Assembly: GCF_000143535.2 (NCBI RefSeq)
Contig: NC_037324.1
Coordinates: forward strand, 806,001 to 870,000
Origin: Botrytis cinerea B05.10
Lineage: Eukaryota; Ascomycota; Leotiomycetes; Helotiales; Sclerotiniaceae
DNA: 64,000 bases
Reading direction: 5' to 3'
The notes under the pieces are model-generated. The model made no database searches. It had not been told where the DNA came from and saw only the letters and a program-made list of their open reading frames with translations. How positions within the stretch are numbered: the stretch's first letter is position 1; the number at the start of each line of letters is the position of its first letter. Positions 42,533 to 55,841 of the stretch are shown here, one piece after another. The translations under genes and the position numbers were made by a program.

Positions 42533-45500
42533 TACCCCTGGAATACTTCTACCACGACTTTCATTCTAACGAAGACTTTCGGAAATGCATACTGTACATA
42601 TTATTTTCAACCTTTTACTTTTGGAGATTGCATGGATTTGGGGGCTTCTGCAGGCCCTACAGGCGCATTTGGTAGGTTGGGTATATTGATATCAGCAAGA
42701 ATCTGTCATGAATAGATGAATGACCTTAGTCCTCCATTGAGGATAAGATGGCACATTGGCAAGGATACAGAAATTTGAGGCATTTAGAAACTTTCCCGCC
42801 GATCAGTTGTTATAACATTGATTACAATAATCATCATGAGATAAACCTTGCTAAAGGTACCCTGAAAGGGAATAAGAGCCGAATATCACCCATGCTGTGC
42901 ATTGCAGACCTATAAGGCCATTGCTTAATGGAATCTTGCATAAATTTCAGTAGATGTTACATTTATACAAGGGCCTGGATATACAGGGGACTTTCCCTGC
43001 CGAGCTAAAGACTTAGAAGAATCCATTGTAACTGTACAACAGAGCGGTGATTCAGTATACCTACGCGTCACTCATGCAGTAGCCGTGGACAAACTTTTTT
43101 CCCGATGTCTGTGAAATATACTGATGATAACTTTATGTTTGCTGTAGGCGGTACTATTGTGGGGATTTTACTGCAATAGGTTGAAAGTCTATAACTGTAG
43201 AGCACGTTTAACACCCTCCCTTGCCTCCCAAGCATTCTAAATATGTGTGTGGGGCGATTACCCTTAGATTCGGCTATATGCTCTTGGCTTCCCCAACCCC
43301 AGTCCATTAGCGTCTGGCATATCGGAAATGTCGATTGCAACGCTTCAAACTTTATTTCATAGCTGATAGTATCTTGTATCAAAAAATGGCTTGCATGAAC
43401 GAGTTTGACCACTAGGCAACACTTTCTTGGCCTTCTTCGAGTTTGAGATGGTCTCGAACAGTTGAACAAAGATAAATAGTGCGAAATGCGAGGCCCCTGG
43501 GCTGGGAATGTCACTTCTGACTGCTTTCATCGCACAGACCTCTCACCATTCACAGCCGCAGCATTGCTGCTGTTGAGGATTACGAGGGTGAGTGTCTACC
43601 ACGTGCAGTCGGCAGAAATAATAAAAATCAATGTTATGGCGTGCATTTTACCCAATCAACCTTGGTTGAATGGTTACAAATTGGCCGTAAGCAGATGTTC
43701 ATATCCGATACATGACATATTGTTGAAGTAAGCAATGCTTGGAATGTACCATAACTAAATAAGTTGTATCCCCGAGGCTGAATGTACAAGGGAATGGTAC
43801 CGAGTCTGCTGACGTGAGAGCCTTAAATGCTCCCTAAGGCATGTTACCATGTGATGGGGTCATCTTTATTCCTGTGACCGGACTTGATAAAATTCATCGA
43901 TTCGATTGGATCTCTTGGGGTAGTGTTCTCTCATATTCGTCCGACCTCATCCGTATGGGCGTGTGATATTGGTAACCATCCACGATAACAAATTTCGACA
44001 ATTATTTTCCAAGTCTCAGATCTGATGTAATTGTAAACCCCTGTGTGAATGGATTATCGCCCAGACAAACCATGTAATAAACGACAGATTCGGATCCTTG
44101 GAACATGGCGGTGTTCTGTCAACCAGATAAGTCGTTGATCTGGAAATGCCTCTACTTCGTACTTCTGGATATAGGCTGTGGTAAACAAAAACCATTCCGG
44201 ATTCTGGATAGCGAACAGTAACCGTGGCGCAAGATCTGAACGAATGACGGAGTCAATATAATGCCAAGGCCGTTGGGCTGATAGTAATTTGGGCGATAGA
44301 TCGAGGGTAGCATTAGGAGAGGTAGAATCAAGTCTTGAGAGGTAAATGCAAGTACAGATCCTTCGGGGCATCTCTGAGTCTACTCCCATCCCTAGCTTGC
44401 ATGGCCCGGACACAAGTGTCATGGCTTTTATGGAGGAGTACGACACTGTATATTAACATGGCAGACAACTTTCGGTCATTGCAATCCTAGCCCTCGGAGA
44501 TGAATATCTAAAAGCTTATTCATAAGCTATGAGTACCGATCATCGGCAAGCCGTCGTCCCGAAGTGCTAACAAGAACCCTGGGAAAAGAGAAATACGACG
44601 TCGACGACGGGACACAATTTCCAAGGGGGCGTCAATACCTTTAATGTTCTACCTTCCTAATGCTCATCTCTGTGATGGAGAGGCTTGATGTACAATATGT
44701 GACGCACACATGTGCAGTTGCAGCAGAGTGCAACCGAAAGCCCCTTTCCTTTTTATAGGAAAGGGTGTTCTGAAGCAGAACTGAGCAATCCCACACAACA
44801 AGATACCCAAATTATATCCACGTGACACTTGGGATAACGCAGAATTCTTATCTGTGTGGCGGAACGAGACGCAGTTTCTCTAGAGTCCTTTTTTCCGCCA
44901 ATCAATCGACAACTTTGTAAATGGTCGACACTGCGTGTTGATAGTTGACAAGCTTTTCGATGGACAAATTGCCGACGGGTAACCGGATCAACACGTTTCT
45001 GCTATCCGGATATATATTGAAGTTCCTGCGGGGTTGGGGTTAGAGTCGAAGATTCGGACTCGCTTCAATCTCGGGCGGATCATGACCAATGCATCTGTTC
45101 ACCAGGGTCAAATGCTGAAAGGAAAATTAAAAGCAACACTCCACTTTGGAGATGAGACATGAGCTCGATTAGGTTATTGGAAGTACCGGTCAAGACGATA
45201 TTTGACTTTTCAACTTGATAAGGAATGACCAGGTAAGAAAGAGCGCATAAATGTGCGAGAAGGTTTGGTGTTCGGCCTTTTAGATACCTCTACATGCCAA
45301 AGATTAGCTGACGCGTAAGAGAAATGATGGACTTGGGTATCCTACTTCATACCACTGATAAAGAGACTCCGGGGGCCGGTCGGAGACTTCGATTTTGGCT
45401 GATTGAAGTAGTGTTAATTCGTCGAGTATTGCGGAAGTGTGTAAATACACAGGTCTGTAGTGAACCAACCAGCTGTCCACTCAAGCGGGTGCAAAGAACC

Positions 45501-47995
45501 GCAAATATCGGGATACCGGTATCGTGTGCTGGTGTTGGTGCCGGTTCCGGCTCACTGCGATGATCTCAATCTTTTGTGCACAGTGATCGGTCACGTGTAC
45601 AAGCGTGGAACAAGTCACGAGATGTGAGTGACGAGAAGCCAGAGACCGCTTGTCAATGGAATCTTTCATGCTGTTCCCTCCGATTGCATATATACACATT
45701 TGGGTAGCATCAATTTTTTGATAACGCAGACCAAACAACGGCAAAATTTAATTTTTGTTTGTGATATATGACAGAGATTTTGGGAATAAGATAGGCGAAT
45801 CGGAGCTCCGGAGTAGGGTCAGGTGATAGTCCTGTCTGTTGTGCTTGGTTCTGAAATAGGAAGACTTTGGGTAAGTCAAAACATCGTTGAGATGTCTCAT
45901 GCAACTCCGCAACTCCGAGTGGAAATTTCGTTCTGTTGCATTGATTCTTTACCATGAATTTGCCCTCGACAGTCCATTTTCACGTGCTCCGCGTCTCCGG
46001 GTGCTTTCGCTGGCTCGCTTCACACGTATGGCCTCCGCATTGACCTATGTAGTATGTCACGTATGTGTACTCGACTCCCGAGATCTTGCAGCATAGATCT
46101 CATAAGCCAATCCTTGACCTTGACCTTGTGCTTAGTCCTGTAAGAATACTGCAGCCCTACCTTAGTACAGCCCTTTCCAGCCTCTAACCAGGTTGGTTCT
46201 AGTTCCATATATCTTTCATTTTCTATACGTTACCGGTTCTGTCGAGTTGGTAGCAGTTGCAATAGGGTTATTGTTTTCCTTTCCCACACGCAACATGAGG
46301 CTGTGTCAATGGTAGGTCTTTGATAGGCCTAGAAATTGCCATTCTTCGCCATTCACACTCATATAGTGTGCATTAAATTGATCCCAGCCCAGCCCCTGGC
46401 GATTTTACCAACTTTTGGGGAATCACTTGCCATTTTTCATTCTTTTTCCGCTGTGCAAACTAGGAATCTCAAAAGGACAAAGGGTGACGGGCCCAAGACA
46501 AAGCTGGTTCTCAACCCAAAAGTTTCAAGGACACAAGCCTTTTGTGAGAGCAATTGATCGATTCTTAAGCGGGATGTTGCGTCATTACATTTCTTTTTGA
46601 GCGACATTGTTTTTATGATGGGAAAAAAAGCGATCTACGCTTATATATCTACGTTTGTACTGAAATGAAATGAAAAAACGAAAAATAGGGGGATCTGAGC
46701 CTTGATTCCTGTCTCTGGTGTGCATTTCATACTCGGCATGGCTAACCGATTGGGGATCCTTATCCAACGGGATATAACCAACCGGAGAAGCGCGCCATAT
46801 CCCTAATTGTCTAAACCTCCCATGGTTAGTAACATACTTCCCGACTCACTGTTGGCCGAAAATCTCGGGATCAATACAATCTTGTATAAGTCTGTTCTTA
46901 ATTACCACCACGATACAAGAGATAGATATTAGATGAGATTAATGGTATTTTAAAAGTAAGGAAAAAAAGGGAATGACACGTAACTTTGTTATATATAGGT
47001 AAATATGACTAAGTGTTTACTACACTAATGAATCTGTGATGGTATTTCTTTCTTTCCTTCAAATAAACGAGACCACATGCAAAAGTTTCTTCTTTTCAAT
47101 ATCGAATATAATAGTATCAATTATTTAGTTACTATCATCAGTGAGTGCATGGACTGACGGAATACTTCTCAACTTTCGATATTTCTGAAAATTTCATGCT
47201 TTGATTGTTTGATATTAGAACCTATCTTGTTCAATTTTTTAACTTATTACAACAGTTCCTAAGATATATTTCAAAAATGTTTCCAAGTCTATCTTTACAG
47301 TGTTTCATCAGTCTGTACACCCACTGGTGGATATTGCGACAAGTATAAAACTACAACAGTGATAGAAGTCTTTACACATCGAGATCCCTAATCTACATCG
47401 AGCACAATGCTCATCTAAGGTTTGACTCAATAATCAAATCTGATCTAGCCGTTGATTAGATATGTATTGGCTCCAAGTTCGTTAACTGATATAACTCCAA
47501 CACAGGTTGCTTCTAGAAATCAATCGGACCAGCAGAATTGCTAGTCTCCAAACACACAAACCAACGTCGCTTATCAAGCTCGAATCTTCGCGAGGCACCA
47601 CTCCCAGAAGTCCAGTGGCCAATTTATGCGAATCATTGTATGATGTTATAATCTTCCTATTTGAGCAAACATTTTCAATGCGTTTATCAATACAAGAGAG
47701 TTTGTCAATTACGCCAAAGGCTCCGTATCGTTGTGACGAGGGTTTGGCAAAGGAGAAGGGCCAGCAAATACGGGTTACAGACCTGACTATATTGGCCTGG
47801 GAACATTTGGTTCGATTCGATTCTAAAGTTAGAAATGATAAAATCGTATAGATCACGACAATAAGACAGTCAATGTGTAAGTTTAAACTTTAGATTTCGT
47901 GTTTGCTTTTGAAATTATGATTATGTACTCTCATTCCGAGGCTCCATACGAAAGACAGCGGGATATATCTCTTAACTCTCCCTTCTAATGAAAGC
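42533..47995. other. 5.5-kb gene-poor region
   Basis: No confident gene. Open frames such as 44054-44446 (-; 130 codons) and 43068-43514 (-; 148 codons) have no recognised motif. A perfect 9-bp inverted repeat CCCTTTCCT-ttttat-AGGAAAGGG lies at 44742-44765. From about 46900 the sequence is very AT-rich. Confidence 0.5.
44742..44765. repeat. 9-bp inverted repeat (hairpin)
   Basis: CCCTTTCCT and AGGAAAGGG flank a 6-nt loop. No gene end is nearby, so a terminator role is not supported. Confidence 0.45.
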
Positions 47996-50093
47996 CTAAA
48001 AGAAACCTCTAGGTTCTTCCTGTCTCTGTTCATTCACTCGCTCCCGCCCGAGTCCAAAATCTTGTTCTTCCTCTCTCGAAAATAGCTTATACGCTCCACT
48101 ATCCCCATTTCCAACTGGGCGATATGGTACGGGCATATCTATTTGCAACGGTATTTGCAATAGTTCTCCATTTGTCGCTCGACTATAATGAGATCCCGTA
48201 GTTGCTGAAGTGAAAGATCTTCTAGAGGTTCTGTATTCCAAATCTCGAGATTGGGTTGGAAGGAGTGGTGGTGAAGGTAGACGAGGAGGAGCTCTGGGGT
48301 TGCTGAAGCTCGAAGGAAGGGGTGGGGGGATATCTGGGTTCGTGCTCATATCCCTAGTATTCACGAATTCTCTATCCCCTGAACTCCTTCCCAAGTCTCC
48401 ACGTGGTCGTCCTCTTCCCATCGTACCACCTTCTAGGTACATTCCACCTCCAAGCGCTCCATCAAATTCCCTTGAGACCCTATCATCTTCTTTCAGGTGT
48501 GCAGTATGTGCTTTGTCCTTCAATCCTTTAAGTTTCTCGGAGACTGTTACGAATACCCCTATACTTGCATTTCTATTTCCATCTTCACCCATTTTGCCCA
48601 TTTTCTCGCTAGCGCCCCTCTCAGATTCAGATCCTCGTCTTTTCCCATCTCGTAACTGAATGCCTGACTTCTTAGCCCGTCTTCGTTTTCTGAAACAAAC
48701 TATCACTATTCCCAACATCACGATAGCAGCCACAGCACTGGATCCAGCAATAATTGCGGTCATGTTAGGGGATTTCAGAAAATTTGACACAGTGGATTGA
48801 ATATTCTGGCTATCGGTTTGGTTTTGGGCCTTATTTGAGGCTTGAGAATTCTCAACTGAAGTTGAGCTTGTTCCTCCATTTTGACCTTGGTCTTCATTGG
48901 AACTTGAAGAAGCAGAAGGTTGAGGATTGGCATCCCAAAGGCTAGAGGATGATAACGGTTGACTATTTTGATTTTGATATACACTTCCGCTCCGGGTTGC
49001 TTCGAGAGAATTAGATGGTTGATTTTGTGATGTTGTTTGTGTAATAAGAACTACCGATGTCGAAGATATTGCTGGAGCTGCTGACGAAAATACTATGGTG
49101 GAAGTTGGAAGTTGATTGGATGTGACAATTTGCACAGAAACGGAAACGGAAATGGAAGTTCTGACGACTGTCTGGGTTGCAGAAGATATCTGAGTTTGAA
49201 CTTGGGTCGCAGTCTCAGTCTGAGTGCGTGTAGTTGTGGATTGAGATGATCTTTGTGGCTGGGAATCTGTATTTGAGTTGGCGGTGGTGGCTGAATTGAG
49301 AGAGTTCTCTGTAAAAATTGTTCCTTTGCCTAATGTGAAGACCTTGCTTGGCGTCGAACAGCATTCGAAACCTCGACCTTCATCGCAACAGAATTGTCCT
49401 AGTGACGGGTCACCACATGGTAATACTACCCCAGTATCGCCAACTGTATTACATATTAGCAACTAGACCTTTTTACTGTCTTCATATGCCAAGTGTTGGA
49501 AACTTACCACTTTGGCAAATATTCGGGCAAGAAGCCGATCGGAACGTGGGATCTGTACACGATCCACTGGAGAATCTATTCGGATCGTTCTTTGAAACGC
49601 ACAGTTTATTAGTAGAGCAATACTCATCGGATCCACAACATCGACTTGCGCTATCATTGCTAAAGCAAGGCATTCCGTTGGGGTCACAAGATCCATTTGA
49701 TGAAAAACACTGCCCAGACCCCCCAGTATTAGTTAACTGAGGCTGGAGTCCTTGGTTCTGTGAAGCTTGAGATTGTTGAGCTTGAGGCTGTTGACCTTGT
49801 TGAATTTGTCCTTGATTCTGCAATGATTGAGATTGCTGAGCTTGAGGCTGCTCTCTTCGTCCTTGGCTCCCTGTTGATTGGCTTTGGTAAATCCGAGTTG
49901 AGGACTGACACTGTGATTGCTGGCCTTGCATTTTTTGATTCTGGTTCTGGCATTGCTGAACTTGTGCCTGTTCTTGATTCAAGACTTGAATTCCATTTTG
50001 CATAAAGCGATGCCCAACAACATCATCTGATAAAGCTACCGGTGCCTGTGCCAGCAAGGCTATCGCCAATGCCGTAATCTGTCGAATTAACAT
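47996..50093 (-). CDS. secreted-type Gln-rich/Cys-rich single-pass membrane protein
   Basis: Two exons, 50093-49508 and 49443-47996 (donor G|GTAAGT, acceptor ATACAG), give 677 aa. A signal peptide (MLIRQITALAIALLAQAPVA) is followed by a Gln/Ser/Asn-rich region (about 35-125) with repeated QQPQAQQSQ-type units. A cysteine-rich block (about 130-230) has CDPNGMPC, SRCCGSDEYC and, across the splice, CPNICQSVGDTG then GQFCCDEGRGFECCS. A long Ser/Thr/Gln-rich stalk, likely O-glycosylated, leads to one transmembrane helix (MTAIIAGSSAVAAIVMLGIV) and the basic stop-transfer sequence FRKRRRAKK. The remaining roughly 220 residues are cytoplasmic and rich in Arg, Pro and Ser. The topology is like fungal cell-wall sensors (WSC/Mid2 type), but the cysteine block is not a WSC domain I recognise. 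A surface sensor or wall-linked role is inferred. Confidence 0.82.
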
Positions 50094-51562
50094 TGATAGT
50101 CTTTGAAATAATGTATGTATGGATTCACAAACAATAGCAATAGAAATTATGAAGAGAGCCAGCCCTTGAGAATGTTGAGTCTCGGGCCCTTGTGTCTAAT
50201 ATTGATGTATTCATTCCCTAGATTTTAAGTTCGACCAGTAAAAGCCACAAAAACATACCCGTACCCCTGGTTTCCATTTTTGATATGTTAATCTAGATGA
50301 GGAGCAGCTTGCGGGAGGTTTTGTCAAGAAGGGAAAATAACCAAGGATTTGGTTGTAATTTGAATAGCACTAACCAATCCATTGGTGTTACCGCCAAAAA
50401 TAGTATCCTTCCATTCGACGATTTAGATTTTGCATTTGAAAAAAAACGCTTGCAAAGTTACAAGACAGTCTACATAAAGAAATAGGTTGAAACAGACCAG
50501 CTCGACAATTGAAAGTGCTTGGTAAATGAAACAAAGGTCACAAATTTCTCGAAGACGAAACAGCTGCACGGTCTTTTTACCATGCTGTAAATCCGGGGCC
50601 CAATGATAGCAAAGACAATAAGCAGAGGGATGAGATTTGATACTTTCTTGGGCTAGACTTAGCCTTAAGGAATCTTTCAATAGAAGGTAATTGAATCCGA
50701 TGAATGTAATAAGACCACAAGTTGTGCAAGATATGTGGTTGTTGTCCTCTTCACCAAGAGATGTGCCGTCGGTACTCTACCGGAGCCTTAGCACAACGCA
50801 CAGAACTTTTTCATATATCGAGATATATCAACAGTCTAACTGATTGGATAACCACATCGACCTATTTTCAGATAAATAACTCAAGTGTCCTCTAACTTTC
50901 AGATAGATGTCTCCAGCCCTGCCAAGACTTCTTCAAACCCAAGTTGTCCACCTTCTTGTACGCTCGGACTACTCGGATTCTAGTGGATCCTCTAGAATGT
51001 TGTTTTAGACCAGTGCCCCAATTGTCGATTAGGTAGAAAGATTCTCTAGCTGCTAGGACATACTGTATGGAAAATTGCCGAAAACTATCTAGTTTCAGCT
51101 GAATTTTCCATTCCAAACTTTAAGTAATTAGACGAATGCCGTCATCTCTATTCACGTGTAGCAAGCCAATCAATGATCCAGCCTTTGCATCCGAAGCCGC
51201 AGATATTCACCGAGTGACTTATAAATAACAGATCTTACCTGGTCAAGCTATGAATACCCAAAACGGCGGCTGTCAAATATTCGAACAAATTTTGCCGGAA
51301 GCTGCTTCATCGCCGCATTGAGAGAGAGTTACTGCCAGGTTAGCATTAGAATTGAAAGCAGATGTGATGTTAAATACGTGCAAGACACAAGATATTCTAC
51401 CACCAAGTAGATAAATGGTCAAGTGAGCGAAATTTTGATTCAATATTTCTCTTCTCATATCACGGGCCTTAAGCGCAAACGCAGTCATATCCCAACAGTA
51501 GTATTAAGTTTCTCAGTACTTCCAATTGAGAGAAACATGTATCGTAGCTCCAAATCTCCACC
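50094..51562. other. intergenic, no gene recognised
   Basis: Promoter side of the Gln/Cys-rich protein and 3' flank of the next gene. No coding motif or notable repeat is seen. Confidence 0.5.
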
Positions 51563-52518
51563 TTATTCCCTGTTCTCCCCAGGCATAAATGGGCAGCCCG
51601 TGGAGGCCACCGCAGCCTCTGGCTGTTCAGCCGCGTACCCTTCGCCGTGTAGTAATGTTGTTAGATCGTCCTTGCTCCCTTTAGGCAACTCAATTTTCTT
51701 GACATCACTTTTGTTCGCTATCTGTCTAAACATCTCGAGGGGGTCGTAGAAGATCTCTACAGCTTGGAGACGTACTGCTGAGTCGACTTTCGCTATTCCA
51801 ACACCTTGAATGTCGATTGTTCCGCCATGCGAGGTAATGGTCACTTTTTCGCCTTTGCTAATGAAGGTCAACGTAGGGCAGGGGAAAGATGTGAAGGTAG
51901 GAGGAGATGGGTGTACGTACTCATTAACTCCAACATAATCGTTCTTCATAATACCCCAATGTCTCCATTTGAAACTAACGGTTGGTGGCCCACTGTATAC
52001 CTCTAACACCTCCCACGCGAAGGTTGGCATCATCCTTTTGAATGTCTTGTGGCTGCTTGAAAAATCGGATTTTTCCGGAGAATAGTATTCGTTCGATGGA
52101 ATAATAGCATTATAAGTGCCCACTTTTAACATATATTCGCCTGTAATGGGTGCAGAGCCATTGACAGAGAATGTGAAATTGGGATGATCGACGGTGCGCC
52201 AGTCAGACATGTCAGTTTTGAAAGAGGCTTCTACCTCCCAGTTCTTGACGAGATTTTCGACAAGAGAGGGCAGGGATGCAGCCGTGTGACTTTGTGTTTT
52301 GGCTATGAAAAGTTAAATAATGTCACTTTTTGTAGACGATGATCTGCTTATAGAATTTACACACTCTGTGCCCAGAATCTTCTTGTATTTGTGTAGTCTG
52401 GAGGCTGATTGTATCGCCATTTAGCATCAACATCCTTCATTACTGCATTGGGGTCGAGAAGGTAATCTGGTAACCCGGTTGCGTCTGCAGGTGGTGTTTC
52501 TACGTGAGCCGAAGCCAT
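51563..52518 (-). CDS. pathogen-related protein-like (SnoaL/NTF2-like fold)
   Basis: Two exons, 52518-52365 and 52302-51563, give 297 aa. The start is MASAHVETPPADATGLPDYL; residues 20-52 carry LLDPNAVMKDVDAKWRYNQP and PPDYTNTRRFWAQ. The body has LVENLVKNWEVEASFKTD, DWRTVDHPNFTFSVNG, FAWEVLEVYSGPPTVSFKWR and GEKVTITSHGG, the pattern of proteins annotated 'pathogen-related protein' in fungi and plants, which have a SnoaL-like fold. Their biochemical activity is not established. There is no signal peptide. The intron 1 donor is the weaker GTGTAA; it is the only nearby choice that keeps frame with the next exon. The name reflects a family resemblance, not a role in disease. Confidence 0.82.
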
Positions 52519-53562
52519 TTTCTCTGCTAGAGCCAGATGTCGATAAAGAAGAAAAGGGAGTCAATCGACAAAATTATTTTGTCTATTGTATATCAGATGC
52601 ACTATTTATATTCTCGAACAATCTTACCCCCACACAAACATTGAAGAATAGTCCGAACAGTCTGCGAATAAACAGGCAGCATCTCTAAAACTTTCAAACG
52701 TCAGGCAAGATCTCAACCGATAGGCTCATCGTCAATTCTTGCTCCTTGCATATCGCTCGCATGCTACTTGGCGTATCAGTAGGCTCAATAATCCGCTGGT
52801 CCGTCAAAATGGTCGCTGCAGTGGCTGCACTACCAAATTCAGCTTACTCTTGCCAAAGTATCTACAAACTTATTGGCCTAGATAAACGCCTCATATGCTG
52901 ACTTCGTGGTCCTTGGCCCGAGAATCGACTGTATCCTTATTGCTTGGAGACAAAGGTCCCCTCACCCAAAATATAGAATTCTCAATGATGGCTGACACAC
53001 AAATCGCTCACCGATAATGAAAAGAAAAGATTCATGCAGCGACGCGTAGACAGCTGCAAAATCTAAGTATTCGCTTCCAGCCTTGAGCCAAACATACTGG
53101 GCCGACCAGATTGTGGAATGCTTGCCAATGGTAACGTAGCACGGCATTGAAGCACGAATAACTGTATTCGTCGTGAACACCGACATTTCAGATCATTAAT
53201 TGTCCAAGAACAGAGATAGTAAACGAACACGCAGCTTATTCCGACCTTCTCAGTTGCATAACCCTTAACTTTGATATGCTTCTGCAAACAATTTCAATTC
53301 ATTGAAGTGGGTGTAAAGGGGGTGCAAAGGGGGTGCAAAGGGGGTGTGTGTTTTGGAATGATCTGTGATTAATAAATACTCAACTCCCATCAATAGGGCT
53401 TGCGATCAGATCATGGCTGAAAGTTCTGTGAGGGCGTGGGGAAGTGGTGGCGACACCTTTCACCGCTCGGCAATATATTTATCATTCTTGAAGTGATACC
53501 ATTCCATACCATACCAATTTAATTGATCAATTTCTCTAATCAACTGAAATATTCTTTCTACA
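52519..53562. other. divergent intergenic region
   Basis: Promoter region between the pathogen-related-like gene (-) and the dioxygenase gene (+). Three copies of an 11-mer, GTGYAAAGGGG, lie in tandem at 53311-53343, about 220 bp upstream of the dioxygenase start. No gene is supported. Confidence 0.5.
53311..53343. repeat. 11-bp tandem repeat, three copies
   Basis: GTGTAAAGGGG, GTGCAAAGGGG and GTGCAAAGGGG in tandem, followed by GTGTGTG. It sits about 220 bp upstream of the dioxygenase start codon. Confidence 0.85.
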
Positions 53563-55128
53563 ATGGCTAAATCTAAGGGAAAGAGGAAGCAGCAAAACCT
53601 GCCTGTTGAGCAAAACGTCAAGAAAGTGAAGACTGCAAGTATTATTACTCCACCTCCGGAGCTTTCGACTGAACCCAAAACTCTCCACGACCTTCTAATC
53701 GCCGAAGAAGATATCGAAATATCCGTCGACACCCTCAACATATTAGCGCAGAATCCTGCGCTGATAAAATCGAAGGCATGCAAGGAATTGCGAACTGCGG
53801 TTTTCGAATTTCGAAATGCTTGCACCACAGGCTTCAATGCGTCTAGTATGCTATCTATCCACCAGCGTCACTAATTGCGAGCACTAATTTTGGTGTAGTC
53901 GACACAAACCCCACGGCTCGTATCAGTGGTGCCCTGGCAGATGAAGGCTATACCGAAGCTAGAATTCTACTTGCGGAGATGCGAATCCGAGGGCAAAAGC
54001 CCAAATTAGGTGCGCTCTGCCGATGGGTTCGAGATTTAGACGTTGTCAGTGGATTAGCAGAGCAACTCGACGAAACTGCAGCCAAACGAACGGCGAGAGA
54101 GGAGCAATTATTGGTGGTTCTAGATGCGATACTTCGAGTCACCGGCCCAGTGGACTATTCGATTGAGGATGGTGTAAACACAAATGGCCCCATTATACCG
54201 AGGAAAGCATGGAACTTGAGGGATGAGTCAATACCGCGCAAGCAGACCTACAACTCGGTTTTAGACGGTAGCATATTCAGTCACTTGCCAAAAGACATCA
54301 AGTCTCAATTCCGGGTCATAGAAACAACACCAGGATTGGACCGCAAGCCAGCAAATCTCCATCCGGCGATCCTCTGGGCATCACAGGACAATGCTATTGC
54401 CTTTTCTAATACTCCTCCAAAGACAACTCATCATGCACATCCAATTGTGCCAAATTTACATCTACTCAAGGATGTTCTGAGTCCAGAAGAATGCATTCGA
54501 ATCATCGCTGCTGGTGAGACAGTGGGATTTACACCAGATGCTCCAATACGCGAGGAAGGTGAGGAGAATAGCATTCTGGCTCACAACTTTTATTGGGTTG
54601 CGGATAATGCTTTCTGCGACGGAGTGTGGAATAGAGTTAAAGAATTCGTTCCAACGCAAGTCAATGGAAAACAGGTAAGAGGTTTGAACAGAAGATTTCG
54701 TGTATACCGCTACGTTCCTGGTGCGGAATATCGTGCCCATATTGGTAAGTAGCCCCCCTTCTCATAAGTTCCATCTTACTAATGATGCAGATGGTGCTTG
54801 GCCCCCCTCCGGTATTGATCCCACGACTGATAAATATATCTATGACTCCTCTCCACCTGAAGCAAAGCAGTCTTCTCTATTCACATTCTTGATATATCTA
54901 AACGATGAGTTTGACGCTGGAGAAACGACTTATTTCCTCCCAAGCGCCAAAGAAGGTAGCATGAACGCGTATTCAATCAAGCCGATTCAAGGTAGTGTGG
55001 CAATGTTTCCACATGGTGAAACTGAGGGAAGTCTACTTCACGAAGGCACCGGTGTTAAACGAAGCTCGAATGCTACTGCAAAGTACGTCATTCGAACCGA
55101 CGTTTTGTACGATGTCAATAGCAGATGA
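53563..55128 (+). CDS. 2-oxoglutarate/Fe(II) dioxygenase, prolyl 4-hydroxylase-like
   Basis: Three exons, 53563-53845, 53899-54744 and 54791-55128, give 488 aa. The N-terminus is basic (MAKSKGKRKQQN and KKVK), compatible with nuclear targeting. The C-terminal half is a P4H-type double-stranded beta-helix: LLKDVLSPEECIRIIAAGE opens it, FRVYRYVPGAEYRAHIDGAW has the metal-binding His375-x-Asp377, DEFDAGETTYFLP is the conserved core, and MFPHGETEGSLLHEGTG supplies the distal His460, with Lys474 (in AKYVIRTDVLY) as the likely 2-oxoglutarate contact. The HID triad is split by intron 2 and restored on splicing. These enzymes hydroxylate prolines or related side chains using O2 and 2-oxoglutarate. 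The substrate is unknown. The N-terminal 230 residues are helical-looking and not assigned to a domain. Confidence 0.88.
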
Positions 55129-55841
55129 GAAGATTTATTTGCAGACCCGCAAGTATCATAACAAAAAGCTCGGAACATATTAATTTTCAACGAAAACTTT
55201 GTTCACGTGCCAATACCATCTCCCCCAATAAGCTCAGTGCAATACAAGAGAAGTAAGAGTGCCAAATAAACCCAGACGCTTTATTGCGTCAAAGTATGGT
55301 CTTTTTGTTTCTGTTAGTAAGTACCGAACGGGGATTCGGACCGGGAGTAAAGTGGTGGTTTGTGGGGAATTTATGCTAAAGTCAAATCCTGTACCCCATG
55401 GGGCTTGCTAGCCGGTATAAACCAATGACATACATCCAACTTCTGTATTTAAAGTGCTTGTTTCTTCGGAATGCGTCGATACATGCTTGGTGAAAGGCAG
55501 ATCGGATTTTACACCCAATGTCAGGTCCACTGCTCGAAGTACAGTGGGCTCTTGGTGTTGTTAGTTCATCATCGCCATGGATGACTTGAGTCATCTGCCA
55601 CCCTGCGAGACTCGGACATTCTCGCCGTATCTCAGGTTGTTTACCAAGGGATCATTGCCGATGAAAATCACTTTTCCAAATTGCATGACCAGCCGTTATT
55701 CCGCAGTGACTTCAAATCCCTGATTCCACGTCAAAGCTTGAGTGCGAACATGAGTATATAGTAGTGATTCATTCCTTATGTCTACCATTCCTATGCCCCA
55801 ATCCTGTTCTTTCATGCATTTTATCTTTCCATACAAATAAA
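55129..55841. other. intergenic; GH3 promoter side
   Basis: Spacer of 713 bp between the dioxygenase and beta-glucosidase genes, both on the plus strand. No gene or clear regulatory site is seen apart from a TATA-like GTATATAG near 55752. Confidence 0.45.

Noticed and set aside
43068..44446. 148- and 130-codon minus-strand frames
   Set aside because: No family features, no plausible splice partners; likely chance in a gene-poor region.
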